A stretch of DNA of 64,000 bases from Prorocentrum cordatum (taxonomy: Eukaryota > Sar > Dinophyceae > Prorocentrales > Prorocentraceae), in NCBI GenBank assembly GCA_963575745.1, contig CAUYUJ010019929.1, positions 69,292-133,291 of the forward strand, written 5' to 3'. Made by a program: the position numbers and the translations under genes. The first letter of the stretch is position 1. Each line of letters opens with the position of its first letter. Shown here one piece after another: positions 11,860 to 23,429 of the stretch. The notes under the pieces are model-generated. The model had not been told where the DNA came from and did not search any database. It saw nothing but the letters and a program-made list of their open reading frames with translations.

Positions 11860-13030
11860 TACACAAGGATTGAAGGGTCGCTCTGCTTCGCCTCAATTCT
11901 TGGTCCTGCGTCCAGATACTGCCAGGGGGCTGCCGAAGGTCTCCTCGGTGCGGAGAGGTCATGGTCAGGAGTGCGGGCCCGAGGCGCGTCCATGCCATGG
12001 AGGAAAGGGCCTGGTGCCGCGGAGGCGAAGGTGAGGACCTCGATGCCAGGGTAAGCCAGTAACCCACCTGGGGCGACGGCTAGGACGTCGATGGGGTGGA
12101 TGCCAGGACCGCGAGCAAGGTGCAATTCGTGGAGGCGGGGCCTGGGCAATGGCCGCGAAGCCAATGACCGGGAATGCGCCGATGATGTTACTGCGAGGTG
12201 GGTAAAGGTCATGATGCGAAAGGGGCTGCAGTCACGACCTTCACACGAGTTCAGGGCATAGCCGTGGTATGGGGCTGACATCATGACTGGGAGAAAAGTG
12301 CTGTCAGCAATGCGGAAAAGGGAGGGGGGTCATGAAAGTGAATTTGCGGGGGCGAGGATGGTGACCGTGAAATGGTTCTTGGTAAGGAAAGCGGGGGGTC
12401 CCAAATATACGCAATTAGGAGGGCGACCCCACGACCGCGAGGTGGTCGATGCCACGTCGGATTGTGTTAGCTGTACACAGGTTGTGGCAGAAACGGTTGT
12501 CCAGGCAATCAGAAGGATGTTTACGCATCTGAGGTTGAAAATGTGCACGCTTTCGACGACTCGCGCAGGTCGGGTCTCTGGTCCCAATCCCTTCGAAGTC
12601 CGTCCAGAGATTTGTTTTTCATCACACTTTCGAGCTCATGGGATCGGCTTGCCATCCAGAATCGCCGTCGACGGCCCTGGGGCCGGAGGCGGCCCTCGGA
12701 CATCGAAAATCTCGACGGGCCGTCGCCTGGGTGGCAGTCGCCACCGAGGGGGGTGGGCAGCAAAGAAGCTGGTCCGATGACCGCGAGGTGGGTCGAGGTC
12801 GCGGTTCCGAAAGGCCATGTCCACAGGTGGAGGTGACGGCCAATTGGGACGGGCGGGGGCCGCTATGAGGGGGCGGCGCCGATGGCCACCGGAGGGGTGA
12901 AGGCCATCGCCTGGAGGAAGGATGACGACGCCGACCGTCACGGGGTGCAGCGGGGAGCGGGAGGGTGAACGGGCACGCAATGAATGATTTTCTCCAGCGG
13001 TCACGCCATCGGCACGCGCCTGCTGTATAG
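11860..13030. other. GC-rich region with diffuse repeats, no gene called
   Basis: The motif ACCGCGAGGTGG with nearby GGTC and GATG recurs loosely (12436, 12780 and weaker forms near 12190), suggesting degenerate repeats. Open frames on both strands have low-complexity composition. No domain is visible. Confidence 0.4.
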
Positions 13031-13050
13031 CCCTGGGTGTCTGTCACATG

Positions 13051-13395
13051 TCACGGGCGAGCAACAACGAACGCCTTCAGAGAGGCCTGGCGTTTGGCCG
13101 GCGGCTGGACGCTATCGCTGTCTTTGTTGTCTTTCATGAAGTTCGTGGGGTTGGTCTGCAGTAGCGCGCACAGCAGGTTCGCCGTCAACGCGGGTGCCTT
13201 CAGGGAGGGCCTCAAGCCTGAAGGGGCTTTAGGGGGCCTTGGCGGTCCCGGCGCCGACTGGCCTACAGCTGGCGCCGAAGCGAGAAGAAATGAGCTGTCT
13301 CGGGGGATGAAGCGGCGGTCGCCCAATGAAGCGGGGACGCGGACATGACCGCGTGGGAGGTCGTGGTCTTGCCGCCGGGGCCGTCGTGCCGCCAT
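13051..13395 (-). CDS. Possible exon or small ORF, unknown (114 aa)
   Basis: This minus-strand ORF has a reasonably protein-like second half (contains LLCALLQTNPTNFMKDNKD and PPAKRQASLKAFVVARP). Its first 30 residues are Arg/Pro rich and could be non-coding. No family is recognised. On the plus strand an overlapping frame is also open, and the adjoining minisatellite gives no context. It might equally be an exon remnant. Confidence 0.25.
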   Translation of the reverse strand: MAARRPRRQDHDLPRGHVRVPASLGDRRFIPRDSSFLLASAPAVGQSAPGPPRPPKAPSGLRPSLKAPALTANLLCALLQTNPTNFMKDNKDSDSVQPPAKRQASLKAFVVARP

Positions 13396-13589
13396 GGCGG
13401 CACACCCCTGACCTGCATCGTGAGTTCGGGGTGTCTTGGGTGCCCGTCGGGGCCTCGTGGCATGTTTCTGTAGAGCCTCTGGACACCCCCGAATCGGGGG
13501 CCTCTGGAAGCAGTTGTGGGAAGGCAGTGCAGGACGTAGGAGCGAGACCTCCCAAACGCTTCTGGTGCCAATTGGGAAGCCTCCTGGGC

Positions 13590-14135
13590 GCCGCTTGGAA
13601 GCATTTTGGGAGTCTCTGGGGGCCTCTTGGGCCTTCTTGGGGGTCCTTTTGGAGCTCTTCTGGGCTGGCTGGGGGCCCTCTTGGGCCGTCTTGGGGGGCT
13701 TGGGCGGTCTTTGGGCCGTCTAGAAGGCCTCCGATGGCCCTCTTGGGGCTCCCTTGGGGACCATTTTGAAACCCTCTGGGCCCGTCTTGGGCCGTCTTGG
13801 GGCTCTCTTGGGCCGTCTTGGAGCCCTCTTGGACCGTCTTTGGACCCTCTTGGGGGCCTCTTGGGCCTCCTTGGGGCAATCTTGGGGGCCTCTTGGGTCG
13901 TCTTGGAAGCTGCGAGGACCGAAGAAGCGAATCTGCTAAAACTGTACGCTGCCTGGTGGGGAATTTGACGACTTCTGACTCTTGAGAGCTTTCTTGGGGG
14001 CCTCTTGGGCCGTCTTGAGGGCCTCCGATGTCGTCTAGAAGCCGTATTGGGCCCCATCTTGGAGCGCCCTTGGGCAATTGTGGAAATATCTTAATGCGCC
14101 TTGGGAATCTCTTTGGTCAACTTGGGGGCCTCTTG
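13590..14135. repeat. CTTGGGGGCCTC-type minisatellite
   Basis: About 30 imperfect 15-bp-like units (CTTGGGGGCCTCTTG, CTTGGGCCGT). The same unit in reverse complement fills the interior of the elements at 22.4 and 32.2 kb, and forward at 44.4-44.7 kb. Here the CCCACCAG element ends are absent. Confidence 0.85.
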
Positions 14136-14269
14136 CGCCGGTGTGGGGAGCGTTTTCGGCTGTCCAGGAAGTCTACTGGCAGGTGCCCTGGGGCCGGGGA
14201 GCACCGTCAAAAAGATATGGGTGGTGGTGGTGGCGGCGGCCATCCAGAGGGATTTCCCATCCAGGATGC

Positions 14270-14510
14270 ATGGACATATACGTGTACATGTCTATGCGTG
14301 TGTATACATATATTTATAGATGTCTGTGTGTGCGCGTCTCTATGTGTGTAAATGTATGCATGTATACCCATGGGTGTACAACTACACATGTGTGCATACG
14401 CATGTGTAAATATACATGTACTTGCTTATGGTTGGGTCTACTTATATGTATATGTCAATGCTACATCTGTATGCAGATGTATATGACTATGTTTTATGCT
14501 TAGGTATATG
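14270..14510. repeat. GT/AT-rich microsatellite
   Basis: Degenerate GTGT, ATGT and TATA repeats. Confidence 0.8.
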
Positions 14511-14729
14511 CGGGTATATCCGCTGGCCCCCTTGTGGGGCCACCAGGCTGTAGGCGCGGGTTCGCAGTTTCCTGTGCCAGTTGTAGCTTGTAGTTTCCAG
14601 TGTTACAGGTTTGCTTCTTGCTGGTTACTGTAACTAGTTGATTGACCGCGCGAGGGGGGGGAGGCCCAAACAGGATTTTTAGCCTCACCTGGGCGCGTTG
14701 TCTGAATTGCTGGGGGTGCTCGAAATCGA

Positions 14730-15240
14730 CACCCCTCACGCAGATCCGCGGGGTCAGGGTCCAAAAACACAGGGGATGTCGGTGCCACCCCTCACGCAGA
14801 TCCGCGGGGTCAGGGTCCCAAAACGCACAGGATTTGCCACATTTCTGAAATTCGGTGCCACCCCTCACGCAGATCCGCGGGATCAGGGTCCAAAAACACA
14901 AGGGCTTTGCCACATTTCTGAAATTCGGTGCCACCTCTCACGCAGATCCGCGGGGTCAGGGTCCAAAAACACAAAGGATTTGCCACATTTCTGAAATTCG
15001 GTGCCACCCCTCACGCAGATCCGCGGGGTCAGGGTCCAAAAACACAGGGGATTTGCCACATTTCTGAAATTCGGTGCCACCCCTCACGCAGATCCGCGGG
15101 GTCAGGGTCCAAAAACACAGGGATTTGCCACATTTCTGAAATTCGGCGCCACCCCTTACGCAGATCCGCGGGGTCAGGGTCCAAAAACACAGGGGATTTG
15201 CCACATTTCTGAAATTCGGTGCCACCCTTCACGCACATCC
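14730..15240. repeat. Tandem array, 73-bp unit, eight copies
   Basis: Unit starts (CACCCCTCACGCAGATCCGC) at 14730, 14786, 14859, 14932, 15005, 15078, 15150 and 15223. Spacing is exactly 73 bp in most intervals, 56 in the first and 72 in one. Units share TTTGCCACATTTCTGAAATT. Identity is high, so the array expanded recently. Confidence 0.95.
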
Positions 15241-15360
15241 ATCGCAAGGCGTGGTAACCCAAACTGCGAGAACTCCCTCGGCCCTTTAATCGCAAGGTGT
15301 GGTAACCAAGCCCGTAAACCATACACGTCTTACCAATCGCCAGGTGTGGTAACCCCTCTT
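15238..15360. repeat. Three copies of ATCGCAAGGTGTGGTAACC
   Basis: Near-identical 19-bp motif at about 15240, 15290 and 15335, spaced 45-50 bp, flush with the end of the 73-bp array. Confidence 0.8.
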
Positions 15361-15870
15361 GTGATCAGTTGGTTTTGCTGACTGCGACTCGGCTTCGCAT
15401 GAAGTTTCGATACTGCTTCACGACAGCGCCAAGGCCTCATGACTTAGCTCTTCCATGGCCCATTCTCCGAGAGAGGGGGCCGGCGGCAGGGGGCGAAGCC
15501 CTTACGGATATACAGTTGTAAGTGAATTTGTACATTATTTATAAAAATATGCATGTGCATATTTATGTATATGTGTGTCAGCGTGTACGGATGCATCTCG
15601 CTCGTGGCAAGGAGTGTATGGGAGAGGCGCTCGCCAACGCCGAGGGGGCGCCGCACGGTCGGTCGCCGCCTGTGCTGCGCTGCAAATACTGCCCTGCCCT
15701 CCCGCCCAGCTGCACGAAGTACACCTGTCGGGGGACGAAGAGGGAGGGGGGGAGGCAGGGAGGGAGCGAGGAGGAGGAGGAGGAGGAGGAGTCACACTGC
15801 CACAAGAAGAGGTCAGAGGAGGTCAGAGAAGGTCAGAGGAGGAGGGGGAGGAAGTGGAGGAAGGTGGTTG
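15361..15870. other. No supported gene; GAG tract near the end
   Basis: Includes a short AT-rich part (15520-15580) and a (GAG)n tract at 15768-15790. Open frames here lack protein character. Confidence 0.5.
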
Positions 15871-16915
15871 CTGTGATTATGGCGATGGCGATGATGACGA
15901 AGATGGTGATGATGATAATGACGACGACGACAACGATGATGACGACACTGATGATGATGATTGGTGGGGCTTGTGATGCTGTTGTCGCTGATGGTGACGC
16001 ATATGATGATGCTGTTGTTGATGATGCTGGTGATGACGATTAGGCTGCTGCTGTTGATAGTGCTGGTGATGATGATGCTCATGCTGGTGATGATTATGAT
16101 GATGCTGCTGCTGATGCTGATGATGACGTGTATGATGGTGATGATGATGCTGATGGTGGTGTTGAAGATGATGATGAGTGTGATGATGCTGATGATGCGG
16201 ATGATAATGAGTGGTGGTGTGTATGATGGCGTTGTTCTTGATGACGATGGGGGTGGTGATGATGCTGCTGATGATGGAGAAGATGACGCTGATGATGAAG
16301 ATGCTGATGCTGATGACGATGATGATGGTGATGATGATGGTGGTGGTGATGCTGATGAGGATGAGTGGTGGTGTCTATAATGGCGTTGATGATAATGCTG
16401 CTGCTGATTATCATGATGATGACAATGGTGGCGATGATGCTGTTGATGACGATTGCGGGGGGTTGTGATGCTGCTGAGGCTGATGATGCATATGATGATG
16501 CAGATGTTGATGCTGGTGATGCCGATCATGCTGCTGCGATTGCTGATGATGCGAATGATGTTGATGATGCAGATGATGACGATGATGATTATGTTGCTGC
16601 TGATGATAACGATGCTGATGATGTGGATGGTGATGATGCTGATGCTGCTGAAGATGCTGATGCTGCTGCTGATGATGATGAACATACTGATGACGATGAT
16701 GCTGATGCTGATGCTGCTGCTGATGATGATGATGATGCTGACGCTGCTGCTGCTGATGATGATGGTGATGATGATTATGATGCTGATGCTGCTGCTGCTG
16801 ACGATGATGCTGATGGTGATGATGATGATGATGCTGATGATGATGATGATGAGGAGGAGGAGGAGGAGGAGGAGGAGGAGGAGGAGAGGGAGGGATGAGG
16901 AGGAAGGATGAGGAT
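15871..16915. repeat. (GATGMT)n compound microsatellite, ~1 kb
   Basis: GAT, GCT and GAC trinucleotides for about 1 kb ending in (GGA)n at 16852-16885. An 853-codon minus-strand frame that runs through this repeat and the N-gap is spurious. Confidence 0.95.
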
Positions 16916-16983
16916 ACTTGAGGGAGAAAGGGAGATGCTCACAGACGGTTCGCACCTTGCTTTGTAACGTCAGGCCAGCGCAA

Positions 16984-17083
16984 NNNNNNNNNNNNNNNNN
17001 NNNNNNNNNNNNNNNNNNNNNNNNNNNNNNNNNNNNNNNNNNNNNNNNNNNNNNNNNNNNNNNNNNNNNNNNNNNNNNNNNNN
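16984..17083. other. Assembly gap (100 N)
   Basis: Exactly 100 N, the usual placeholder for an unknown distance. It separates the microsatellite from the retroelement; adjacency across it should not be trusted. Confidence 1.
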
Positions 17084-17123
17084 GGCGGCGTCCTGACGCT
17101 GCTGCTCGTGAAGTTGGTCGGCC

Positions 17124-18380
17124 ATGGAGTGGGGCTGGTTGAGGTACGTCGGGGACGACCTGGTTCACCAAAGGTGGGTTTTCGGCCGGGTGGCGCCATC
17201 GGTTTCTGAACATGTCGGCACCACGCGAGACGGCGACACGTACATCGAGAAGTATGACGACAATGATAACGACGGCGTGGACTTGGTGCGATGGAGTGGC
17301 GGCTGGAATGACGTGCCCGACGGTGTGGATCCAGCTCGGGTGTGTCGTTTTCGGCAACAACTTACGGCGGCAGAGAAACATGTGTACCTTCGAGATGCAG
17401 AGCTGCTTGCTGATCTTTTCTGCCGCATTGTGGCGGCCGCGATCGGACGGCCCGACCTGCTGACGGCGCCAGGCTTTCGCGCGCTGGTCCCTGGCGGGCC
17501 AGGCGCGCCCGCGCCAACGCCGGCGGCTGCAGGGGCCGCGGTGGCAGCTGGGCCCCGTCCAGGCGTGCTGCAGGGAGTGGCGGCGCATGCGGCTGTGGCG
17601 GACGCTGGCACACGCTGGCGGGCTGCTCAGTCGCTCGGAGACGCGCGGTACGGCGACGAGGTGCCCGGCCATGCGGCGACGGCGGCGGCCGCGCAGGGGC
17701 GCGACCTCCACGTCTTGGGGGACGGCAGCGCCCTCTTCGTGGAGGAGGTACCGGCGGCCGAGCTCGAGACGTTCATGGGCCGGGCCGTGACGGCGGACGC
17801 CCGGGTGCTGCCCGCGATGCGCAGCGGAGCTCGCCGCGAGATCACCTGGGCCGCGATGGCCTCTCCGGCGCGCGAGGAGGACTTCGGGAGAGACTGGCTG
17901 GCGACAGGGCCTCGCACAACGTTCTGGTGCATCGAGTTCAGTGACAAGGATGGGATGGGGATCGATGGCCATCATGATCGTCTTCGGGCAGTCGCGAAGC
18001 CGGAGCCGACGAAGTGGGAGGTGCAGGAGCAATTCCAGCGCACGTTGTTCATACGCTTGCTGCTGCTCTCGGATCAGTGCGACGGGACCAACCTGCAGGC
18101 TTGCGAGGCTATCTGCCGTCGTACGCAGACGGTTGAATACTCGCACTTGGAGAAGGTGAGAGAGCGAGAAGGGGCCAACAAGAGCGGGAAGTTGTCGATC
18201 GAGGATCAGACTCATTTCGCAGGCTCGACTCGGACCTCGCCCAGCTCGACGGCGTGCCCCGACTTGCTTGCGCTCGCGAGGAAGGAAGTTGAGCGCGAAG
18301 CTGCCCGGGCGAAGAACCTCCGCAAGGCTCGCGAAGAGACAGCGGATCTCAAGAAGGGCAAGAAAGACGGACAAGGTTGA
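17124..18380 (+). CDS. Gag-like protein of DIRS-like retroelement
   Basis: 418-aa ORF starting at the first in-frame ATG; in-frame stops lie upstream towards the gap. Residues around 50-65 contain VDLVRWSGGWND, followed by an Ala/Pro/Gly-rich linker (about 125-170) and a more structured region (about 185-340) containing VHLGDG-like and TTFWCIEFSDKDGMG segments. The C-terminus is highly charged and helical (EVEREAARAKNLRKAREETADLKK read in two parts around residues 383-411). Nothing enzymatic is visible. Its position just upstream of a reverse transcriptase / RNase H / tyrosine recombinase reading frame suggests the structural (gag) product of the same element. Assignment by position and composition; no zinc knuckle is seen. 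Confidence 0.55.
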   Translation: MEWGWLRYVGDDLVHQRWVFGRVAPSVSEHVGTTRDGDTYIEKYDDNDNDGVDLVRWSGGWNDVPDGVDPARVCRFRQQLTAAEKHVYLRDAELLADLFCRIVAAAIGRPDLLTAPGFRALVPGGPGAPAPTPAAAGAAVAAGPRPGVLQGVAAHAAVADAGTRWRAAQSLGDARYGDEVPGHAATAAAAQGRDLHVLGDGSALFVEEVPAAELETFMGRAVTADARVLPAMRSGARREITWAAMASPAREEDFGRDWLATGPRTTFWCIEFSDKDGMGIDGHHDRLRAVAKPEPTKWEVQEQFQRTLFIRLLLLSDQCDGTNLQACEAICRRTQTVEYSHLEKVREREGANKSGKLSIEDQTHFAGSTRTSPSSTACPDLLALARKEVEREAARAKNLRKAREETADLKKGKKDGQG

Positions 18381-18984
18381 GGGGGCATGGAGCGCCCCCT
18401 CAGCGGCCCGCGGCCCCCAGTCGGCCGCCGAGCGGGAGGCGCCTTTGCACGGTCAATTCGATCGATCTTCCCTTGGTCGCGATGAGCCTTCTCGACTGGT
18501 TGCCCGCAATCCACTACCTCTTCCACTTCCGCCGGTCGCTTCTGATCGCGCTGCCAGTGGTGGATTTTTGTCTCGTGGGCGCCGTCAGCGGGCTCAGCCG
18601 CGCCATGCTCGTGACTTCGATGTTCGGAGGGCCGCTGTGGCCCTGAATGCGTGGCATCGCTCTCCCGGCGCTGCGCCGGGCGGAGAGGGCCATCACAGCG
18701 GTGGGCCTCTATCGCTGACGCAGCAGCGCACCATGGAGCACGCGCGCGATTCAGTTGGAGCGCTGGGGGCTCCACCGGCAGGCGTCGACACCTCGGAGGC
18801 TCCGCGGAGGCTTCGAGCGCCCGGCTTCTTCGGTTCCGATGTGGACGCGAAGCCGGGGAACTACAATCCCGATCTGCTCTCGCTGCCGTCCGCGGGGAGC
18901 CACGCGGTTCCGCTCGCGGACTTGCGGGGCGCAGGCGGGCGCAGGCGGGCGCAGGTCGTCGCGGACTTCGCTCGCGATAGTGCG

Positions 18985-21871
18985 CCACCTGCGGGACCAG
19001 CGCCGGAGAGGAGGAAGGCGCGCGGCGCGAGGGCGCCCTATTCTGACCCAGTTCTTCGCCAGCCGCGCGCGTGGAACGATTTTGTCTCTCGGCTTCATCA
19101 CGGCGATCGGCTGGATTTCGCTCTCGACCGCGGGCGCGAGTCCGTGGAGTTCTTCTGCGCGCCTAAGAAGGACCAACGATTGAGACTTGCGTGCGTTTGT
19201 CGTCACAGTAATGTCTGGCTCCGTGAGCCCGAGAATGTCACGTCGCGCACTGGGGAGACCCTCGGCAATCTCGAGGTCGGTGAGGACGACACTTTATTTC
19301 TCTGAGGCTGATCTGTCTAACGCATACTACCATCCTCAGTTGCCTTTCGAGTTGCGGCATCTGTTCACCCTTCGCCGCGTTCGTGCTCGGGGCATCGGTT
19401 TGATTGATTTCAATGGTGAGCTGGTGCGGGAAGGGGCCTGGGTGCACCCGGGACTGCGTGCGTGCCCTAAGGAGTGGACATGGCCATTGTGATGGTGTCA
19501 ACGTATTCATGAGAGGTTAGTCGAGCGTTTTGGAGGCCTTCCCGCCGAGCGGGCGCAGGATCGTCGCGTCACTCCTTCATTAGCTGGTGCTTGTCATCTC
19601 GAGTACGTCGACAACTTCGTCGCTATTCGGTCTGTCGCCTCCAAAGTGCATCGCCTCGCGTCGGCCGTCGTCGAGGGGTTCAGGGAGGCCGGCCTAGTCG
19701 TGACCGCTGACGTCGACACGCCCGGGGACGATCTCGCTCGAGATCGCGCTGCGTTGGGATGGGGCACCAGTTGCCGCGCCGCTGTCTCGAGGCCCACTCG
19801 AGCCCGGGTCTGGAGAGCCCGCCTTTGCGCGCGTGCCGCGCTGCCCCGCGGCCCTGTCTCTGGGAAAGTTCTCGAGAGGCTCGCGGGCCACATGGTTCTC
19901 ATCAGCCTGGTCCGCAGGGAGAGCCTCTCGGTCTTCGACGCGCTGTTCGCGTTCACCCGCCGCTTCTACAATGAGGAGGCCTCGCCGTGGCCCAGCGCGA
20001 TCAACGAGCTCACCATCTGGGAGGGGATCTCGCCGCTGCTGCGGCGCAACCTCAAAGCCTCGTGGGGGCCGACACTGTGCGCCGCGGACGCGTCTCCGAC
20101 CGGTCTGGGGGTCTGCACGCCGGCCATCTCCGTCGAGGAAGCTCGAGGCCTTGGGAGGCACTGCGAGCGCTGGCGTTTCTTTCGGGGTGCCCGTCTTCCT
20201 CCCCCGCATCAGCAGGCTGCCGCCGCTACCGCCGCGTCCGACGACCCTGAGGCGCAGTGGCTGTCCGGGGTGCACGACAACGGGCCTGGGGGCCTCAGGG
20301 ATATCGACGGGGGCCCGCCTCGCGCAGGTAGTACCGCTGACCTTCTGGGTCCTGGACTCGGAGACACTCGTGAGAACGCGTTTCGCGAGGCACCCCTGAA
20401 GCTGTTGAAACGGGACTGGAAGATCGCAGGCCGCCACAAGTGGAACGTTGAGGAGCCGATGCCGATCTTCGAGGGGCGGGCCATCCTGCACGCTCTCCGA
20501 CACGCCTTGAGGAATGCTCAGAATTTCGGGCGGCGGATCGCCGTCTTGGGGGGCGCCCCCGCGGCCACCTGCGCAGGTTCGAAGGGCCGATCGGATTCCA
20601 GGGCGACGTTGAAGGTCACTCAGTCGGTCGCCGCTCTCTGTCTGGCCACTGGGCGCGCGCTGCACTGCCGGCGGCTTCCCTCGGAGTGGACCGTGGCCGA
20701 TGGCCCCTTGAGGGGGCTCGCCGTTCCCTTGGCGCCGCAGCCGCTGTCTCTCTCGAAGCCCCGCGAGCTGGAGTGGCTTCGCTCGGCTGGCCAGGCCCCG
20801 TCCGCCCTGCGGTCCGCCGCCGCGGCTGGCGGCGACGCTGCTGCGGGCGACGCCCTCAACCGGCCCCCCCTCGAGCGGGCCCGGTTCGAGGCCAGCGGCG
20901 ACGGGCAGCCAGACCCGCGCGCCGCCTGCTGGGAGACCGTCTTCGTCAACGGGGTTTCCTTCGCGGGCTGCCCCCAGCGCCGGGCCAGCGGCCGCCCCCC
21001 ACAAGGCGCCGCGCGCTCCGGCGCGGGCCCCCCCGCAGGGCGCCAGACAGGCCCGGGCCAAGGAGGCGGCGAGGCGGCGAGCCGCGGCGACCGCGGCCGA
21101 CGGGACGACGGTTTGCCAGACCCACTCGGCGCGCCCCGCTACGTTGCGGCTGTGCCAAGACGACGTCGCCTCTTTCAAGCGCGGCAGGGCCATCCCATGC
21201 CGGAGGGCGAGGTCGACGCCGACCTGGCGTTGGCGCAGTTCTTGGACGAGATGTACTTCGACGGGGCGCATCTCAGCCTGGGGCAGCGCATGCTCGCCGC
21301 GGCACCGGTCCACCAGTCCTCTCTGAGCACGGCGGGCGGCGCGCGGATGCCGCGGAGCCGCCGCGCGTTCAAGGGCTGGCAGCGCCTGGCGCCTGCGGGC
21401 TCCAGGATCGGGGCGCCGCATGAGGTGACGCGCATGATCGCGACGTGGGTGTGGCTCCACGGACTCTGGGAGGAGGGGCTCGTGACGTGGCTGACGTTCG
21501 AGATGTACTACCGCCCGAACGAGCCGTTCACCCTCCGCGCGAGGGACCTGGCGCCCCCCGTGGCTGGGGCGCGGACGGGGGGCAGTTGGTCGCTGACGCT
21601 GCACGCCCGCGAGCACGGGGTCGCTTCCAAGACCGAGGAGTTCGATCAGGCGCAGCTCCTGGACCTCGAGCGGCAGGCGGGCCTCGGGCCGGCCCTCGCC
21701 GCCCTGCTGGAGGCGCGCTTCGGTGTCCAGTGGCGGCTGTCTGTGCTGGAGCGGCCCGCGGGTGCTGCCTCGGCTCCTCCTCTGTTCCCGATCAGCAGCA
21801 CGCAGGCGGGCCAGGCTTTCGACGGGGCCGCGCAGGCGCTGGGACTCCGGCGCGCGGGCGTGGTCCCCTGA
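18985..21871 (+). pseudogene. DIRS-like Pol: RT, RNase H and N-terminal part of YR
   Basis: Reading frame 1 to about 19300 gives the RT fingers (VEFFCAPKKDQRLRL, then CRHSN). A frameshift near 19290-19305 moves to frame 2. That frame carries RT motif A (EADLSNAYYHPQLP, about 19311), a WTWPL-stop-WCQ segment with an in-frame TGA at 19490-19492, and motif C YVDN at 19604-19615. It continues with the RNase H core (CAADASPTGLGV near 20083; FEGRAILHALRHAL near 20469). After an Arg/Pro-rich linker comes the start of a tyrosine recombinase (MYYRPNEPFTLRARDL near 21504, Arg I). The frame stops at 21869-21871, before the LRH...GRW...Y catalytic block. That block is found 19.5 kb downstream at 41412. 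YVDN rather than YVDD is, to my knowledge, common in DIRS-type RTs. Frameshift plus stop make it non-functional as sequenced. Confidence 0.8.
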
Positions 21872-21881
21872 GGTCCTGTCC

Positions 21882-21950
21882 GGCTAAAAAACAGTTGTTG
21901 AACATCTCCGGCTAAAAAATAGCTTCCCAGCTAAAAAATAGCTGTTGCTG
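21882..21950. repeat. GGCTAAAAAAYAGCTG hairpin motif, three copies
   Basis: CGGCTAAAAAACAG (21881), CGGCTAAAAAATAGCT (21909) and CAGCTAAAAAATAGCTG (21929). The last is a perfect 6-bp inverted repeat around AAAAA. The same motif recurs twice at 41367-41413, just before the second half of the YR domain. Confidence 0.75.
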
Positions 21951-22004
21951 TTGTTTGCTTAGAATTTCAAATTTATGTTCACTTTTCGTTTGATATGCGT
22001 TAAT

Positions 22005-23009
22005 CCCACCAGCCCTTTGGGCGTGAGTGGTTTAGAGAGCTCTCTCTGTCCTCAACCCCCCAACCCTCCTTCTTCCCCTTCGGGTAGGGGTTTACCCCTC
22101 CCCCTACCCCCTCCCCATGGGCCTGGAGAGGGAGTTCCACGGGTCGTTGGAGGGTCTTTTTCGACTCCTGGGAGGGCCAAAAAACAACGGCACTCACGAG
22201 GATTCTGGCCCCGACGGGGGGACGCTAAAAAACCTTCTCCTCTTCTGTGAAGCCAAAATCATTGATTTTACTACGGTTTCGGCCCCATTTTGGCTTTCTG
22301 AGGGGGCAGCGCTCCTCTTCCTTGTTTTCAAAATCATTGATTTTACGACGGTTTTGGGCTCATTTTGTCTTTCTCAGGGGGTAGCGCCCATTTGCGCTTT
22401 TGAGGAGGTCGCAAGAGGCCCCCAAGAGGCCCCAAGATGCCTCCAGGAGCCTCCCAAGAAGCTTCCAAGAGGCCCCCAAGACGCCCCCAAGAGGCCCCCA
22501 GAGGCTCCCAACAGGCTCCCAAGAGGCACCCACGAGGCCCCCAGAGCCCCCAAGAGGCTCCCAAGAGGCCACCAAGAGCTCCCCAAGAGGCCCCCAAGAG
22601 GCCCCAAGAGGCTCCAAGAGGGCCCCAAGAGGCACCACGAGGAGCCCGAACGACTCACACCAGGACGAGGGGCCCGAACGACTCACACCACGACGCGGGC
22701 CTCGAACGACTCACACCACAAGGAGGGGCCCGAACGACTCACACCAGGACGAGGGGCCCGAACGACTCACACCATGAGGAGCCCGAACGACTCACACCAC
22801 GACGCGGGCCTCGAACGACTCACACCACGAGGAGCCCGAACGAGTCACACCAGGATGACGGGCAGCGCTCATACAAGTCCCCCACGATGGCCCCCAGAGG
22901 TCCACCAGATGGCCCCTAGAGTTCCCCATATGGCCCACAAGAGGTCCCCAGGAGGCACCACGAGGCCTCATGTTTCGCAAGAGTTGCTGTTTTGAGATGG
23001 GCTGGTGGG
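22005..23009 (+). mobile_element. CCCACCAG inverted-repeat element, copy 1 (1005 bp)
   Basis: Bounded by CCCACCAGCCC (22005-22015) and its exact reverse complement GGGCTGGTGGG (22999-23009). Nearly the whole length is repeated at 31825-32808, with a diverged inverted copy at 44119-44985. Interior order: GCGTGAGTGGTTTAGAG, a pyrimidine-rich block, a GGCCCCCAAGAGG minisatellite (about 22415-22640), then a second minisatellite with GCCCGAACGACTCACACCA (22645-22855). No intact ORF is supported, so it is a non-autonomous element. Similarity between copies 1 and 2 continues about 22 bp past the right inverted repeat, into ATACGCGAAGCGTGAAG. Confidence 0.8.
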
Positions 23010-23428
23010 GATACGCGAAGCGTGAAGAATTATTTCGGAGCGGCGTTCATTTTCATGTGTTCGTGACTTGTCCGCTGTCACCTAACATAAAAAAGAGGGA
23101 TATTGAAAAGAGATGAGAAGAACCCGAACACGAGGAATAATAAGGAGAACAGGAGGATGAGGAGGAAGATGAAGGAGAGGAGGAGGATGGCATGCACCGC
23201 AAGTGTTCACGTGACATGAGCATGTCTGCCCCAACCGATGCAGGATCAAAGCGTTTATACGATAGATCATATCAATGTGTAACGTACTTCGTTGGCACAG
23301 CACGTGCTCAAATTGTTGAGAAAGTCTCGAGCGGCAGTTTCAGGTTCTTGACTTCAGCATGAGCCACGAGCAAGCTCGAGGCGCGACCTCCATCGGGGGC
23401 TTTGCGTCAACGGGGCGCTCCCAGCAGG
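23010..23428. other. Upstream region of gene A
   Basis: Includes a purine-rich tract (23087-23190) and CTTGACTTCAG at 23349-23359, which would suit a 3' splice (trans-splice) acceptor. No separate gene is seen. Confidence 0.4.
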
Positions 23429-23429
23429 C

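Noticed and set aside
14730-15240. CRISPR-like array
   Set aside because: No unique spacers between repeats; contiguous 73-bp tandem units in a eukaryotic genome.
15813-18374. 853-codon minus-strand ORF
   Set aside because: Crosses the N-gap and a 1-kb microsatellite and lies antisense to the gag-like ORF.
19694-21616. 640-codon minus-strand ORF opposite the DIRS Pol
   Set aside because: Antisense shadow in GC-rich DNA; the plus strand has clear RT, RNase H and YR motifs.
22280-22300. CCCATTTTGGCTTTC inside the inverted-repeat element as a spliced-leader relic
   Set aside because: Only 11-12 contiguous bases match and the match decays in the other copies; probably chance.
22999-23030. Helitron-type 3' hairpin at the right end of the CCCACCAG element
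   Set aside because: There is a small hairpin (ACGC-GAA-GCGT), but no CTRR terminus, and inverted ends are not a Helitron feature.
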